From positions 2,370,378 to 2,434,377 of the forward strand of contig NZ_CP014226.1 of NCBI RefSeq assembly GCF_001545155.1: DNA of 64,000 nucleotides, given 5' to 3'. Position numbers and translations under genes: made by a program. The notes below the pieces were generated by a model. The model was not told the origin of the DNA. It was given only the letters and a program-made list of their open reading frames with translations, and ran no database searches. Position 1 is the first letter of the stretch. Every line of letters begins with the position of its first letter. Positions 8,710 to 18,135 of this stretch are shown here, piece by piece. The stretch is from Halomonas chromatireducens. GTDB taxonomy: Bacteria > Pseudomonadota > Gammaproteobacteria > Pseudomonadales > Halomonadaceae.

Positions 8710-10263
8710 GGCTGCGCTAACGCTGATGTCGCAGGTTGAACAGCAAGACCAGGCGCTGCAGGAGCGAGGGCAGGCGCTGGAGCAGAGCCAGAAAACCCTG
8801 CGTCACACCGAGCAGGTCAACCAGAAGCTGACCTATGAACTGGCGGTGCTCAAACGCCACGCCTTCGGCAAGCGCAGCGAGCAGCTCAACCTCCTGCAGA
8901 TCAGCCTGCTGGAAGAGGGGGTGGAGGCGGACATTGCGGCGATCGAAACCGAGCTGGAAGATCTGATCACGCTCGACGCGCCACCGGCCACCAAGAAGAC
9001 GCCCAAGCGCGCGCCCTTGCCCCCTGAGCTGCCGCGCACCGAGATCCGCCATGACCCGGAGAGCGAACACTGCACGTGCGGTTGCCAGCTTCGGCGCATC
9101 GGCGAGGAGATCAGCGAGAAGCTCGACTACACGCCGGGCGTGTTCCACGTTGAGCGCCATATCCGCGGCAAGTGGGTCTGCGACCAGTGCGAGACGCTGA
9201 CCCAGGCGCCGATGCCGGCGCAGATCATCGACAAAGGCATTGCTACCGCGGGCCTGCTGGCTCAGGTGTTAATCGCCAAGTATGCCGATCCCCTGCCGCT
9301 CTATCGCCAGGAGCAGATCTTTGCCCGTGCCGGCGTGCCGATGCCGCGTTCCACCCTGGCGGAGTGGGTCGGCATCTGCGGCGTGCGGCTCCAGCCGCTG
9401 GTCGATGCGCTGCGTGATCTGTTGCTGGCTGAGCCGGTACTGCATGCCGACGAGACCCCGGTGCCGATGTTGGCGCCGGGCAAGAAGAAGACCCACCGCG
9501 CCTACCTCTGGGCCTATGCCACCACGCCCTACGCCGGGTTGAAGGCGGTGGTCTACGACTTCACCGACGGGCGCGGCGGTCAGCATGCCCGCGACTTCCT
9601 GGGGACGTGGCAAGGCAAGCTCGTCTGCGACGACTACAGCGGCTACAAGCAGAGCTTCGCCAAGGGCGTCACCGAGATCGGCTGCATGGCCCACGCCAGA
9701 CGCAAGTTCGTCGACCTGCACGTGGCCGACAAGAGCCAGATCGCCGGGCAAGCCATCGACCTGATCGGCCAGCTTTACCAGATAGAGCGCGAGGCCCAGT
9801 CGCTGACCGAAGAAGAACGCCAGCAGTTACGCGACACCCGGGCGAGGCCGATTGCCGACGCCCTCCATCGCTGGATGCTGGCTCAGCGCGAGAAAGTGCC
9901 AAATGGCACGGCAACGGCGAAAGCGCTGGACTACAGCCTGAAACGTTGGACGGCGCTGACGCGCTACCTCGATGATGGCCGGCTGCCCATTGACAATAAT
10001 CGCGTCGAGAACCTGATTCGCCCTTGGGCACTTGGACGCTCCAACTGGCTATTCGCCGGGTCGCTGCGCAGTGGCCAGCGTGCTGCCGCGATCATGAGCC
10101 TGATTCAGTGCGCCAAGCTGAACGGCCATGATCCCTACGCCTACCTCCGAGACGTGCTGGAACGGCTGCCGACCCACAAGGCCAGCCAGATCCACGAACT
10201 CCTGCCCCATAACTGGCAGCACACCGCCTGATTATCAACAAGCGGTGATGCCCGTTCGCTTAC
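8710..10263 (+). mobile_element. IS66-family insertion sequence, left part deleted
   Basis: The element contains tnpC and a right end at about 10243-10263, whose complement reads GTAAGCGAACGGGCATCACCG, the GTAAGC-type terminus of IS66 elements. The expected left terminus and the accessory genes tnpA and tnpB are missing. Left of about 8710 lie 100 bases of unrelated sequence and then the DUF2231 remnant. With only one end and one of three genes it is probably not autonomous. The left boundary is an estimate from where TnpC-like sequence begins. Confidence 0.75.
8726..10231 (+). CDS. tnpC: IS66-family transposase TnpC (possibly N-terminally trimmed)
   Basis: From the ATG at 8726 the protein has 501 residues, close to the usual 510-540 for TnpC. 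An N-terminal coiled coil (SQVEQQDQALQERGQALEQ) precedes KRHAFGKRSEQLN. A zinc-ribbon follows (CTCGC ... CDQC). The DDE catalytic core has Asp in VLHADETPVPML, Asp in LVCDDYSGYKQSF and Glu in NNRVENLIRPWALGRSNWLF. The open frame extends upstream to 8465, but that part encodes DUF2231 and unrelated sequence. The catalytic residues are intact. Accessory TnpA/TnpB are not adjacent. Confidence 0.9.
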   Translation: MSQVEQQDQALQERGQALEQSQKTLRHTEQVNQKLTYELAVLKRHAFGKRSEQLNLLQISLLEEGVEADIAAIETELEDLITLDAPPATKKTPKRAPLPPELPRTEIRHDPESEHCTCGCQLRRIGEEISEKLDYTPGVFHVERHIRGKWVCDQCETLTQAPMPAQIIDKGIATAGLLAQVLIAKYADPLPLYRQEQIFARAGVPMPRSTLAEWVGICGVRLQPLVDALRDLLLAEPVLHADETPVPMLAPGKKKTHRAYLWAYATTPYAGLKAVVYDFTDGRGGQHARDFLGTWQGKLVCDDYSGYKQSFAKGVTEIGCMAHARRKFVDLHVADKSQIAGQAIDLIGQLYQIEREAQSLTEEERQQLRDTRARPIADALHRWMLAQREKVPNGTATAKALDYSLKRWTALTRYLDDGRLPIDNNRVENLIRPWALGRSNWLFAGSLRSGQRAAAIMSLIQCAKLNGHDPYAYLRDVLERLPTHKASQIHELLPHNWQHTA

Positions 10264-10290
10264 CATTAATGTTTATGGAAAGGAGACAAC

Positions 10291-10485
10291 ATGAGCAAAA
10301 TGATGATGCGTAAGCTTGCGATGCTGCTGCTTGTCGGAATAACGGCCGGAGGCCTGGTGGGTTGCGAGAATGATGCGGGCCCTGCCGAGGAGACAGGCAA
10401 GAATATCGACGATGCCATGGAAGAGGCGGGGGAGAGCATCAAGGAGATGGGCGATAGCATCCAGGAAGAGGCCGAAGGTGATTGA
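10291..10485 (+). CDS. Small lipoprotein
   Basis: 64 residues beginning after a strong ribosome site (GGAAAGGAG). A basic n-region and hydrophobic stretch end in the lipobox LVGC, so Cys25 would be lipidated and the protein tethered in the envelope. The mature part is short and acidic with repeating heptad-like pattern (GKNIDDAMEEAGESIKEMGDSIQEE), suggesting an amphipathic helix. It resembles entericidin- or YgdI-like small lipoproteins in size only. The function is unknown. It begins 28 bases beyond the IS66 right end, so its promoter region may have been altered by the insertion. Confidence 0.75.
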   Translation: MSKMMMRKLAMLLLVGITAGGLVGCENDAGPAEETGKNIDDAMEEAGESIKEMGDSIQEEAEGD

Positions 10486-10600
10486 GGCCAAGCGCAAGAG
10501 TCGTGACGAGGCGCTGCTCCTCACCCTCGCATAGCTGCAAAGTGAAATGAGGTAGCACGGAGCCTACATTTTCGTCCCGAGCGGCCGATGTACTGTCCTT

Positions 10601-10612
10601 GACCATATGGTC
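10601..10612. promoter_or_regulatory. Perfect 12-bp palindrome upstream of the chemoreceptor gene
   Basis: GACCATATGGTC reads the same on both strands and lies 47 bases upstream of the chemoreceptor ATG, where an operator or promoter-overlapping site would be. Nothing in the sequence identifies the binding protein. A perfect 12-base palindrome can occur by chance, so this is only a candidate. Confidence 0.3.
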
Positions 10613-10659
10613 AATTTCGGACAGACCCATTCCCTGAATGGGCTCGGGAGTAAAATAGA

Positions 10660-12570
10660 ATGAAAAACCTGACGATTTCCCAGAAGCTGATGTTGTGTAT
10701 CAGCCTCACGATGATAGTGATCGTCGGCGGGGCGACCGCCGTACAGTATCGCCTGTTCAGTGGGCTGGTGACGGAGCGTGTCACAACGGCAGAGCTGCCG
10801 GCCACCTTGGAAAGCATTCGCAATGACATCAATGCAACCCTCACGGAGCCGATCACCCTGTCGCGCAGTATGGCGACCAACCCTTACCTGCATGGCTGGC
10901 TCGATGAGGGTGAACCCGACGAAGGAACTGAGCGAGCCGTAGCCTATTTTCAGGATATTCAGCACCGCACCGGTGCCAGCATCGTCTTCTACGTGTCGGC
11001 TCTCAGTGGAAACTACTACACCTCGGAGGGTCTCGAGCGGACGCTCAGTCGAGAGCAGGACACGTGGTTCTATAGCCTTGTGGGAGACACCGAGGGAGAC
11101 AGCTACCGGCTGAATATCGATTTCGAAGGCGACGAACTTCAAGTCTTTATCAATTACGTCATTGAGCGGGAGGGTGAGCGAGTCGGCATCGCTGGGGTCG
11201 GCTATACCCTGGCGGGAATGGCCGAGACGATCCGCAGCTATCGGCTCGGCGAGAGTGGCCTGGTATTCCTGACCAGCCGCGAGGGCATTATCAACCTTCA
11301 TCCCGATGGCGCATCGATGGTCGGGGAGTCCGTCTTGTCGCTCCCCGGCTGGGACGGCGTGGCCGCTGAGCTGCTTGCCGGCACGGGTTATCGTTCGGGT
11401 ATGGCTCAGGACACCAACGGTTCGGATCAACTGGTAGCCGCCATTGATGTACCGGGCACCGATTGGATCGCTTTTGCCCAGATTCCTGCAAATGAACTCT
11501 TTGCGGATCTCAACAGGGCTGTGGGAATGGTGATAGTGGCCGTCGCTGCAATTCTGCTCGCCAGCCTCGTGGTGATAGGCGTATTGCTGCGCACTCTATT
11601 TCGCCCCTTCCGGCGAACCGCGGATGCCATGCGAGAAATTGCCGAGGGGGAGGGGGACCTGACGCAGCGGCTACATGTTCGGGGCAGGGACGAAAGCACC
11701 GAACTGGCAACGCAGTTCAACGCCTTCGCGGACAGGGTCCATGACGTGCTCTTTCACGTACGGGGCAGTAGTGAAGCGGTTCGTGTTGCGGCCATGGAGA
11801 TCGCAAGTGGCGGGCGCGACATGTCACAGCGCACCGATAATGCGGCTGCCAGCCTTCAGCAGACTTCGGCCTCCATGGAGGAGATCACCAGTACGGTAGA
11901 AAACACCACGGCCTCCTCGCGGGAAGCCAGCAGCTTGTCGCAGTCTGCCGCACAGCTTGCTCAGCGTACCGGAGACACCGTGGGCCAGGTGGTGACCACC
12001 ATGGGTGAGATCCAGAGCTCTTCCCAACAGATTGGCGATATCGTCAAGGTCATCGACAGCATCGCTTTCCAGACCAACCTGCTGGCTTTGAATGCCTCTG
12101 TCGAAGCGGCGCGAGCCGGCGAGAATGGACGCGGATTTGCCGTGGTTGCCGGTGAGGTGAGACAGCTGGCGACGCGCAGTGCGGAGGCCTCGCGGGACAT
12201 TCGCCAACTGATTGAAGCCTCTGGCGAGAAGGTGGAGGGCGGTACCAGGCTGGTGCGTGAAGCCGGCGATGCCATGCAGCAGCTGGTCGATGGGGTGAAT
12301 CGTGTGGCGACAATGCTGGGTGAGATCAGCCATGCGGCGAGCGAGCAGAGCGATGGCATCGGCCAGATCAATGTGGCTGTGTCCGAGCTTGACCGCATGA
12401 CGCAGCAGAATGCGGCCCTGGCGGAAGAGTCGACCTCAGCTGCCGACCAGTTGAGAGGGCAGGCTGATCGGCTTGCAGAAGTGGTGGCAAGCTTCAAGCT
12501 GCGTGACGAGGCGATAAACCATGCCGGCTACCTGCAGCACAATCGAGCCGCGGCCACGACGAACGAGTAG
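10660..12570 (+). CDS. Methyl-accepting chemotaxis protein with periplasmic Cache-type sensor
   Basis: 636 residues. The first membrane helix (about 10-30) is followed by a periplasmic sensor of some 250 residues; [15 protein letters not shown] near the end of this region is typical of Cache domains. A second helix ([20 protein letters not shown]) leads to a HAMP domain and a cytoplasmic signalling coiled coil. The hairpin tip ([20 protein letters not shown]) is the conserved CheA/CheW contact. It would relay ligand binding to the chemotaxis kinase; the ligand is unknown, though Cache receptors often bind amino or organic acids. No che genes are adjacent. A hairpin terminator follows. Confidence 0.93.
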   Translation: MKNLTISQKLMLCISLTMIVIVGGATAVQYRLFSGLVTERVTTAELPATLESIRNDINATLTEPITLSRSMATNPYLHGWLDEGEPDEGTERAVAYFQDIQHRTGASIVFYVSALSGNYYTSEGLERTLSREQDTWFYSLVGDTEGDSYRLNIDFEGDELQVFINYVIEREGERVGIAGVGYTLAGMAETIRSYRLGESGLVFLTSREGIINLHPDGASMVGESVLSLPGWDGVAAELLAGTGYRSGMAQDTNGSDQLVAAIDVPGTDWIAFAQIPANELFADLNRAVGMVIVAVAAILLASLVVIGVLLRTLFRPFRRTADAMREIAEGEGDLTQRLHVRGRDESTELATQFNAFADRVHDVLFHVRGSSEAVRVAAMEIASGGRDMSQRTDNAAASLQQTSASMEEITSTVENTTASSREASSLSQSAAQLAQRTGDTVGQVVTTMGEIQSSSQQIGDIVKVIDSIAFQTNLLALNASVEAARAGENGRGFAVVAGEVRQLATRSAEASRDIRQLIEASGEKVEGGTRLVREAGDAMQQLVDGVNRVATMLGEISHAASEQSDGIGQINVAVSELDRMTQQNAALAEESTSAADQLRGQADRLAEVVASFKLRDEAINHAGYLQHNRAAATTNE

Positions 12571-12582
12571 GCGTGACGCCCG

Positions 12583-12608
12583 CCGCCCGTCACACGAGTG
12601 ACGGGCGG
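12583..12608. terminator. Hairpin between convergent genes
   Basis: CCGCCCGTCAC and GTGACGGGCGG form an 11-bp perfect stem with a four-base loop, just after the chemoreceptor stop and before the stop of the convergent Tim44-like gene. There is no long T-run, but the position suggests a terminator working in both directions. Confidence 0.7.
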
Positions 12609-12627
12609 TTCCTGACGCTGGCTGGGG

Positions 12628-13455
12628 TCACGCCTGGCCAGCGTCGTTCTGTTCGATGCCCTGAAGGTACCAGGGCTCACCCTCACGCAGCTCCCGGGTG
12701 AGATGCCAGGTCTCGTTGAACCCGACCTGCTCGTCGTTTTCTTCGAGCACGCCATGGAATATCACGGTGGCTTCGGCCTGCTGGCCAAGCTCACGGATGT
12801 CGCCGAGCTCGGCGAAGAGGCGCGCGATTTCCGTCCGATTGTTGGCCGGGTGCTTGCGCCGCTCCTCACGCAGCAGGTTGTAGAGCTCGGGGGTGACGTA
12901 TTCCTGAATGCCGGCGAAGTCATTGTTGTCCCAGGCGCGCTGGAGCGTCATGAAGTGTTCCTTGGCGCCGCTAAGGAACTGTTCCTTGTCGAACCAGGCT
13001 GGCAGGCTGCCGAAGTCGGAGCCTCCCAGGGTGGTGTCGGGAGCCGGCTGGAAAGCCTGGGTCGGTGCTTCCGACGTCCGATAGGTTGCCGGTGATGCGC
13101 CCGCGGTGACGGTGCGGCGGCGCGCCAGCAGACGGAATAACAGGAAGCCGAGTCCTGCGATCAGCAGCATATCCATCAGGCGCAGTTCATCGAAGGCGCC
13201 ACCGAAGAACAGGGCCGCGAGCAGGCCGCCTGCCAGCAGGCCACCCATCATGGCGGGCATGCGAGAGCCGGCGGCCTGACCCGGTTGAGCCTGGCGGGTA
13301 GGCGCTGCCTGATTGGGGGCGGCAGCGGGTCGGTCGGCCGAACGGGAAAAATTGCCGACATTGCCTCCACCGCCCATGCGGCGAGCTTCGGCGTAGTCTG
13401 CGGCCAGGGTGAATCCCAGGATACCGACCACTAGCATGACAAGAAGGTGACGCAT
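12628..13455 (-). CDS. Tim44-like domain membrane protein
   Basis: 275 residues from the ATG at 13455. An N-terminal hydrophobic signal (LLVMLVVGILGFTLA) is followed by a Gly/Ala/Pro/Gln-rich linker, two close membrane segments (MMGGLLAGGLLAALFFGGAF and LMDMLLIAGLGFLLFRLLARR) and a C-terminal Tim44-like domain from about residue 155 (FLSGAKEHFMTLQRAWDNNDFAGI onward). Bacterial proteins of this family are membrane-bound with unknown function; the fold is shared with the mitochondrial import protein Tim44 and mitoribosomal mL45. It stands alone and is convergent with the chemoreceptor. Confidence 0.85.
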   Translation of the reverse strand: MRHLLVMLVVGILGFTLAADYAEARRMGGGGNVGNFSRSADRPAAAPNQAAPTRQAQPGQAAGSRMPAMMGGLLAGGLLAALFFGGAFDELRLMDMLLIAGLGFLLFRLLARRRTVTAGASPATYRTSEAPTQAFQPAPDTTLGGSDFGSLPAWFDKEQFLSGAKEHFMTLQRAWDNNDFAGIQEYVTPELYNLLREERRKHPANNRTEIARLFAELGDIRELGQQAEATVIFHGVLEENDEQVGFNETWHLTRELREGEPWYLQGIEQNDAGQA

Positions 13456-13563
13456 CGAACTGGCCTCGCTGGATGGGAACTGAAAGAAAGGGTTCAAGAA
13501 GCGCTATTCTAGCGGCTATGCTGAGGGAAGTGTGCGAGAAATAACGATGCAAGAGGAGCGTTC

Positions 13564-14139
13564 ATGCGCCTGAAAAGTGAAGAGAGTCTGCTGTTGATCG
13601 TTGACCTTCAAGCGGGGCTGCTGCCGGTGGTCGCTGGCGGTGAGCAGGCGGTTGCCGAGGCGGCCTGGCTTGGTGGTGTGGCCGAGACATTGTCGATTCC
13701 GGTCTGGGTCACCGAGCAGTATCCGCAAGGGCTGGGGGGCAGCGAGCCCCGTCTGCTCGAGGCGCTACGGGAGCCCCGGCTGTGGCAGAAGGTGCATTTC
13801 AATGCCCACGCCGAGCCCGATTTTGCCGCTGCCCTGGCTGACAGCGGCAGGCGGCAAGTCGTTCTCTGTGGCTCCGAAGCGCACATCTGCGTCATGCAGA
13901 CGGGGCTTGGCCTGCTGGAGGCGGGCTACGAGGTGTATTGGCTAAGTGAGGCCTCGGTCAGCCGGCGTGCGGCGGAGGCGCAGCTGGCACGGGAGCGAAT
14001 GGTGCGCTGCGGGGCCGTGCCGGTCAGTGCCGACATGGTGGCCTATGAATGGCTGCACCGCTGCGACGATGAGCGCTTCAAGGACGTCCATCGTCGCTTT
14101 CTGAAGCCTCGCTCTGCCCGGCCACTGCGTTTCTTCTAG
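13564..14139 (+). CDS. Isochorismatase-like cysteine hydrolase
   Basis: 191 residues. The catalytic triad of the cysteine-hydrolase (isochorismatase-like) family is complete: Asp14 (LLIVDLQ), Lys76 (WQKVHFN) and Cys109 (GSEAHICVMQT). It resembles the YcaC subgroup, in which the physiological substrate is not settled. The last 25 residues (…FLKPRSARPLRFF) are basic. It is convergent with yaaA, with a gap of only five bases. Family assignment is firm; substrate is unknown. Confidence 0.9.
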   Translation: MRLKSEESLLLIVDLQAGLLPVVAGGEQAVAEAAWLGGVAETLSIPVWVTEQYPQGLGGSEPRLLEALREPRLWQKVHFNAHAEPDFAAALADSGRRQVVLCGSEAHICVMQTGLGLLEAGYEVYWLSEASVSRRAAEAQLARERMVRCGAVPVSADMVAYEWLHRCDDERFKDVHRRFLKPRSARPLRFF

Positions 14140-14144
14140 CGGTG

Positions 14145-14936
14145 TCAGCGAGCCGCCTGGCTTTGCGCCTCCCGACGCGTGAAGACGAGAGTATCGTCTT
14201 TCGACATGGCCGCATTGTAGCCATATCCCGCCATATCGAAGTCCTTGAGCCCCTCGGGATCATCAAGCCGCTGGCGGATCATCCAGGCCGCCATGAGGCC
14301 ACGCGCCTTCTTGGCATAGAAGCTGATGATCTTGTAGTTGCCGTTCTTCTCGTCCTTGAACACCGGGGTGATGCCCCGGGCCTTGAGCTGCCGGGTATCG
14401 ATCGCCTTGAAGTACTCGTTGGACGCCAGGTTGACGAGCACCGGCGTGCCGCTTTCTGCCACCGCCCGATCCAGTGCCGGGGTCAGGGTTTCCTGCCAGA
14501 AGGCATAGAGGTCCTTTCCAGCGTGGTTGGGCAGGCGGGTGCCCATTTCCAGGCGGTAGGGCTGGATCAGGTCCAGGGGACGCAGCAGGCCATAAAGCCC
14601 GGAGAGGATGCGCAGGTGCTGCTGGGCGAAGGCGTTGTCGTCATCGCTGAAGGTATCGGCCTCGAGGCCGACGTAGACATCGCCCTGGAAGGCCTGGGCG
14701 GCAGGCTTGGCGTTACTCGGCGTAAACGGCGTCTGCCACTCGGCGAAGCGTGCCGCATTGAGCCCGGCCAGCTTGTCGCTGATACCCATCAGCTCGCTGA
14801 GCCGCCGGGGCGAATAGTCGTGCAGAATCTCGATCAATTCACGGCTGCGGTCGAGGAAATCCGGCTGCGAGTACCGGGACGTGGTGGCCGGGGACTCGAA
14901 ATCCAGCGTCTTGGCGGGTGAAATCACGCTCAGCAT
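14145..14936 (-). CDS. yaaA: Peroxide stress protein YaaA
   Basis: 263 residues, the usual size. The N-terminus [16 protein letters not shown] is the family signature, and later [21 protein letters not shown] and [11 protein letters not shown] match the conserved core. In E. coli YaaA is induced by OxyR and lowers intracellular free iron during hydrogen peroxide stress; the protein also binds DNA. An oxyR gene is found 28 kb away in this window, but I do not see a clear OxyR site in front of yaaA. Confidence 0.95.
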   Translation of the reverse strand: MLSVISPAKTLDFESPATTSRYSQPDFLDRSRELIEILHDYSPRRLSELMGISDKLAGLNAARFAEWQTPFTPSNAKPAAQAFQGDVYVGLEADTFSDDDNAFAQQHLRILSGLYGLLRPLDLIQPYRLEMGTRLPNHAGKDLYAFWQETLTPALDRAVAESGTPVLVNLASNEYFKAIDTRQLKARGITPVFKDEKNGNYKIISFYAKKARGLMAAWMIRQRLDDPEGLKDFDMAGYGYNAAMSKDDTLVFTRREAQSQAAR

Positions 14937-15105
14937 GGGGCACTCCTGTACCGGTAGGCTAGGTCTCGGAATGTACCGAGTATATCAAGGGCGAGGAGAG
15001 GGCGGGGCTATCGAGACGATAGCCTACCAATTGCACACGGGGCCTCTCGGCAGCGCCCCTGTGCGCCTGTCGTCTCAAGGGCGGCTTTCTTTCTCAAGGG
15101 CAGGT

Positions 15106-16140
15106 TCAGGGGCAGGGATTGGGCAGGCGCCGATGCACCTCGTCGATGGCATCCAGCACATTCTGCTCGAGCCTCAGGGACTCGCTCGCCAGGTTGTCCT
15201 CGAGCTGGTCCATGGTCGTGGCGCCGATGATGTTGCTGGTCAGGAAGCTGCGCGAATTGACGAAAGCCAGCGCCATTTGGGCGGGGTCCAGGCCATGTTC
15301 GCGGGCAATCTCCACATAGGCCCGAGTCGCTTCCTCGGCCTGGGGTGAGGTGTAGCGCTGGAAACGTTCGTAGAGGGTGAGCCGGGCCCTCGCCGGGCGC
15401 GCGCCATCGAGATACTTGCCGGAGAGCACGCCGAAGCCCAGCGGTGAGTAGGCCAGCAGGCCGACGTTCTCGCGATGAGCGATTTCGGCGAGGCCGACCT
15501 CGAAGGTGCGATTGAGCAGGTTGTAGGGGTTCTGGATCGAAGCGACCCGGGGCAGGTCGAGACGCTCGGCCAGGTTCAACGCCTGCATCACGCCCCAGGG
15601 GGTTTCGTTGGAGAGGCCGATGGCGCGTATCTTGCCCGCGTTCACCAGCTCTTTCAGTGTGCCCAGGGTCTCCTCCAGGGCAACGCCGTTTTCTTCCTCG
15701 TCATGCTCATAGCCCAGCTTGCCGAAGAAGTTGGTGCGCCTGTCGGGCCAGTGCAACTGGTAGAGGTCGACGTAGTCGGTCTGCAGTCGCGACAGGCTGG
15801 TATCGATGGCCTGAAGGATCTGTTTGCGGGTCAGCCGTGAGCCGCCCCTAAGGTGCGCCATTCCGGGACCGCTGACCTTGGTGGCAATGATGACGTCGTC
15901 ACGGCTGTCGCGTCGCTTGAGCCAGCTACCGATATAGGCTTCGGTGCGCCCCTGGGTCTCGGCCTTGGGCGGTACCGGGTACATCTCGGCGGTATCGATG
16001 AAGTTGATACCGAAGGCGACGGCGCGGTCGAGCTGCTCATGGGCCTCGCTTTCGCTGTTCTGTTCGCCGTAGGTCATGGTGCCCAGGCACAGGCGGCTGA
16101 CCTCGATGCCCGTGTTGCCTAGCTGTCGCGTCTGCATCAC
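15106..16140 (-). CDS. tas: NADP(H)-dependent aldo-keto reductase (Tas family)
   Basis: 344 residues with the aldo-keto reductase barrel. Asp and Tyr of the catalytic tetrad are in NFIDTAEMYPVPP, Lys in VIIATKVSGPG, and His in YQLHWPDR. The sequence TNFFGKLGYEHDEEENG after the histidine is typical of Tas/YccK-like enzymes. It reduces carbonyl compounds with NADPH; the natural substrate is unknown. In E. coli Tas was found through suppression of tyrosine auxotrophy. It is monocistronic. Confidence 0.92.
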   Translation of the reverse strand: MMQTRQLGNTGIEVSRLCLGTMTYGEQNSESEAHEQLDRAVAFGINFIDTAEMYPVPPKAETQGRTEAYIGSWLKRRDSRDDVIIATKVSGPGMAHLRGGSRLTRKQILQAIDTSLSRLQTDYVDLYQLHWPDRRTNFFGKLGYEHDEEENGVALEETLGTLKELVNAGKIRAIGLSNETPWGVMQALNLAERLDLPRVASIQNPYNLLNRTFEVGLAEIAHRENVGLLAYSPLGFGVLSGKYLDGARPARARLTLYERFQRYTSPQAEEATRAYVEIAREHGLDPAQMALAFVNSRSFLTSNIIGATTMDQLEDNLASESLRLEQNVLDAIDEVHRRLPNPCP

Positions 16141-16362
16141 TGCTCCTGTCGCGGTTTCGTCCGGTATCGAGTGCCATGCTAGCCGAGGCCCAACAAGGCA
16201 GCAAATGGCAGGGGTTGAGTCGCCGGAGGGGCGGGCGTATGCTGGCCACCCTCAACGGCCCCGGCGGAGTCCGGGCGGCGAGCTTACGACAGGCCATGGT
16301 GAGGACCAGAGGATGGTCTGACTTGCCATGATACTGACACACGCACGCAAGGTTGTTTGCCC

Positions 16363-16881
16363 ATGACGCAGGCATCGTCACTGTTCACCCGGCTCGAGTA
16401 CCGTCTAGCGGAGCAGCTGTTTCATACCCGCTGGTTGCCGCGCTCTCCGCGTACCCAGCGCCTGACCATGCGCCTCTTCAAACGTTGCGCCGATGCCGGC
16501 CATCCCGGTGCGCTCTCGCTTTATGGACACGTGCTGTTCCATCGTGGCGTCAGCCCCCAGGACAAGGCGAAGGGCGCCCGCTACGTGCTGGAAGCCGCCC
16601 AGGCGGGAAACCTCAAGGCACAATATCAGGCGGCCCGTATTCATGAGCATGGTTGCCTGCAGTATCCCCGGCGCGAGGACAGAGCCGTGACCTGGTACGC
16701 GCGTGCCGGCGAGGCGGGGCACCCCCTGGCAGCGGCACGCCTGGCGAAGGCCTATCGCCATGGCGAACTCGGGTTGACGGCGGATGCGACTCACGCCGCC
16801 CACTGGCAGGCCCTGGCCGACCGTCAAGCACGGTTGGAAGGCGCCGAGCTGGACATCGACGGTGCTCAGACACGACACTAG
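16363..16881 (+). CDS. Sel1-repeat protein
   Basis: 172 residues from the ATG at 16363. Sel1-like repeats are visible, e.g. AKGARYVLEAAQAGNLKAQYQAARIHEHG and DRAVTWYARAGEAGHPLAAARLAKAYRHGE, each about 36 residues with the AxxG and A-x-Y pattern. These form helical hairpins used for protein-protein contact. There is no signal peptide, so the protein is probably cytoplasmic. The partner is unknown. The downstream exonuclease follows closely on the same strand. Confidence 0.85.
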   Translation: MTQASSLFTRLEYRLAEQLFHTRWLPRSPRTQRLTMRLFKRCADAGHPGALSLYGHVLFHRGVSPQDKAKGARYVLEAAQAGNLKAQYQAARIHEHGCLQYPRREDRAVTWYARAGEAGHPLAAARLAKAYRHGELGLTADATHAAHWQALADRQARLEGAELDIDGAQTRH

Positions 16882-16943
16882 ACTGCCGGCCACCTTGGCG
16901 ACTGATGACATCGCCCGGCCCATCATCGAGGAAGCGCCCATCC

Positions 16944-17444
16944 GTGACGCTGCCCACACTATTGGATATCGAGGCGTCCGGGTTCGGGCGCGGTAGTTAC
17001 CCCATCGAGATCGGCCTGGCCAGGGCCGATGGCAGCGACTGCGCCTTTCTCGTTCAACCTCTCGACGACTGGACCCACTGGGACCCCAAGGCCGAGCTGC
17101 TGCACGGCATCTCGCGGGCACGCCTTCACCGTGAAGGATTGCCGGTCCAACAGGTGGCGCGGTGGCTGAATGATGAACTGGGCAGCATCGGTATCGCCTA
17201 CAGCGACAGCTGGGGGTACGACAATACCTGGCTGTCGCTACTGTTCCATCATGCAGGGGTGCTGCCGGCATTCCGTCTGGAGGCGCTTCGTATCCTCCTC
17301 GACGAGCGCCAGCTCGCCCTGTGGCATGCCACACGAGAGGCGCTGATTCAGGAGCTGGGCATTCACCGCCACCGCGCAGGAGAGGATGCACGACTGCTGC
17401 AGCTCACCTACCTGCGAACACGGCAGCTGGCAGACGATAGCTGA
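16944..17444 (+). CDS. DEDD-family 3'-5' exonuclease
   Basis: 166 residues from a GTG at 16944 with GAGGAAG upstream; an in-frame ATG at 16905 is an alternative. LLDIEASGFG supplies the ExoI Asp/Glu pair, YSDSWGYDNTWLSLLF the ExoII Asp, and HRHRAGEDARLL the ExoIII His and Asp, so all four acidic residues of a DEDDh nuclease are present. It is small, without extra domains, like DnaQ- or RNase T-type proteins. Substrate (DNA or RNA) cannot be told from sequence. Confidence 0.82.
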   Translation: MTLPTLLDIEASGFGRGSYPIEIGLARADGSDCAFLVQPLDDWTHWDPKAELLHGISRARLHREGLPVQQVARWLNDELGSIGIAYSDSWGYDNTWLSLLFHHAGVLPAFRLEALRILLDERQLALWHATREALIQELGIHRHRAGEDARLLQLTYLRTRQLADDS

Positions 17445-17526
17445 AGCACGCCTCTTTGCGCTTCCGTGATCGAGCCAGCTTGTGATCGCTGCCGTCAGCG
17501 GCATGCAGGAGCGGTTTCGTGCGTGA

Positions 17527-18078
17527 TCAGCCGTTGGCCAGGCGAGCCTCCAGGGCATCGAGCAGTGCGACGGGTTCTTCGGCGTCGATCAGGCAGGTGC
17601 GGGTTCGTGAATTGAGAAAGCCGTGCTCCACGGTGCTGTCCAGGAAGGCCAGCAGCGGGGAGTAGAAGTCCGCCGTGTCGAGGACGCCAATGGGCTTGTC
17701 ATGCAGCCCCAGGTACTGCCAGGTCCAGGCCTCGAACAGCTCCTCAAGTGTGCCGATACCGCCGGGAAGCGCAATGAAGGCATCGGCATGGGCGGCCATG
17801 CTGGCCTTGCGCTCGTGCATGTTTTTGACGCGAATCAACTGAGTGAGTCCCTCGTGGGCCTGCTCCCGCTCCACCAGGTGGTCGGGCATCACCCCGATCA
17901 CTTCACCCCCTTCGGCCAACATGCTGTTGGCCAGCTCCCCCATCAGGCCGATACGCGCACCGCCATAGACCAGGCCATGGCCGCGTGCGACCAGTTCACG
18001 TCCCAGTATCCGAGTGGCTTCCAGAAAGGCAGGATCCCGGCCATCGCGGGAGCCCAGGTATACGCAGAATCTCGACAT
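17527..18078 (-). CDS. LOG-family nucleoside 5'-monophosphate phosphoribohydrolase
   Basis: 183 residues with a Rossmann fold. The motifs MHERKA and PGGIGTLEELFE (PGGxGTxxE) are the LOG/lysine-decarboxylase-like signatures that bind and cleave the N-glycosidic bond of nucleotide monophosphates. YGGARIGLMGELA near residue 40 is the conserved glycine loop. Plant and some bacterial members make free cytokinins; others act in nucleotide salvage, as with PpnN. It lies convergent to the exonuclease gene, with about 80 bases between. Confidence 0.9.
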   Translation of the reverse strand: MSRFCVYLGSRDGRDPAFLEATRILGRELVARGHGLVYGGARIGLMGELANSMLAEGGEVIGVMPDHLVEREQAHEGLTQLIRVKNMHERKASMAAHADAFIALPGGIGTLEELFEAWTWQYLGLHDKPIGVLDTADFYSPLLAFLDSTVEHGFLNSRTRTCLIDAEEPVALLDALEARLANG

Positions 18079-18135
18079 GCTTTTCTCCTTGGCAAGGGGG
18101 GTTATCCTAGCAGCCAGGGCATACGAAAAGGAGTC

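Noticed and set aside
8465..10231. A single 588-residue protein from 8465, including the transposase
   Set aside because: The first part is DUF2231 and unrelated sequence that merely stays in frame with TnpC; the ATG at 8726 fits the family better.
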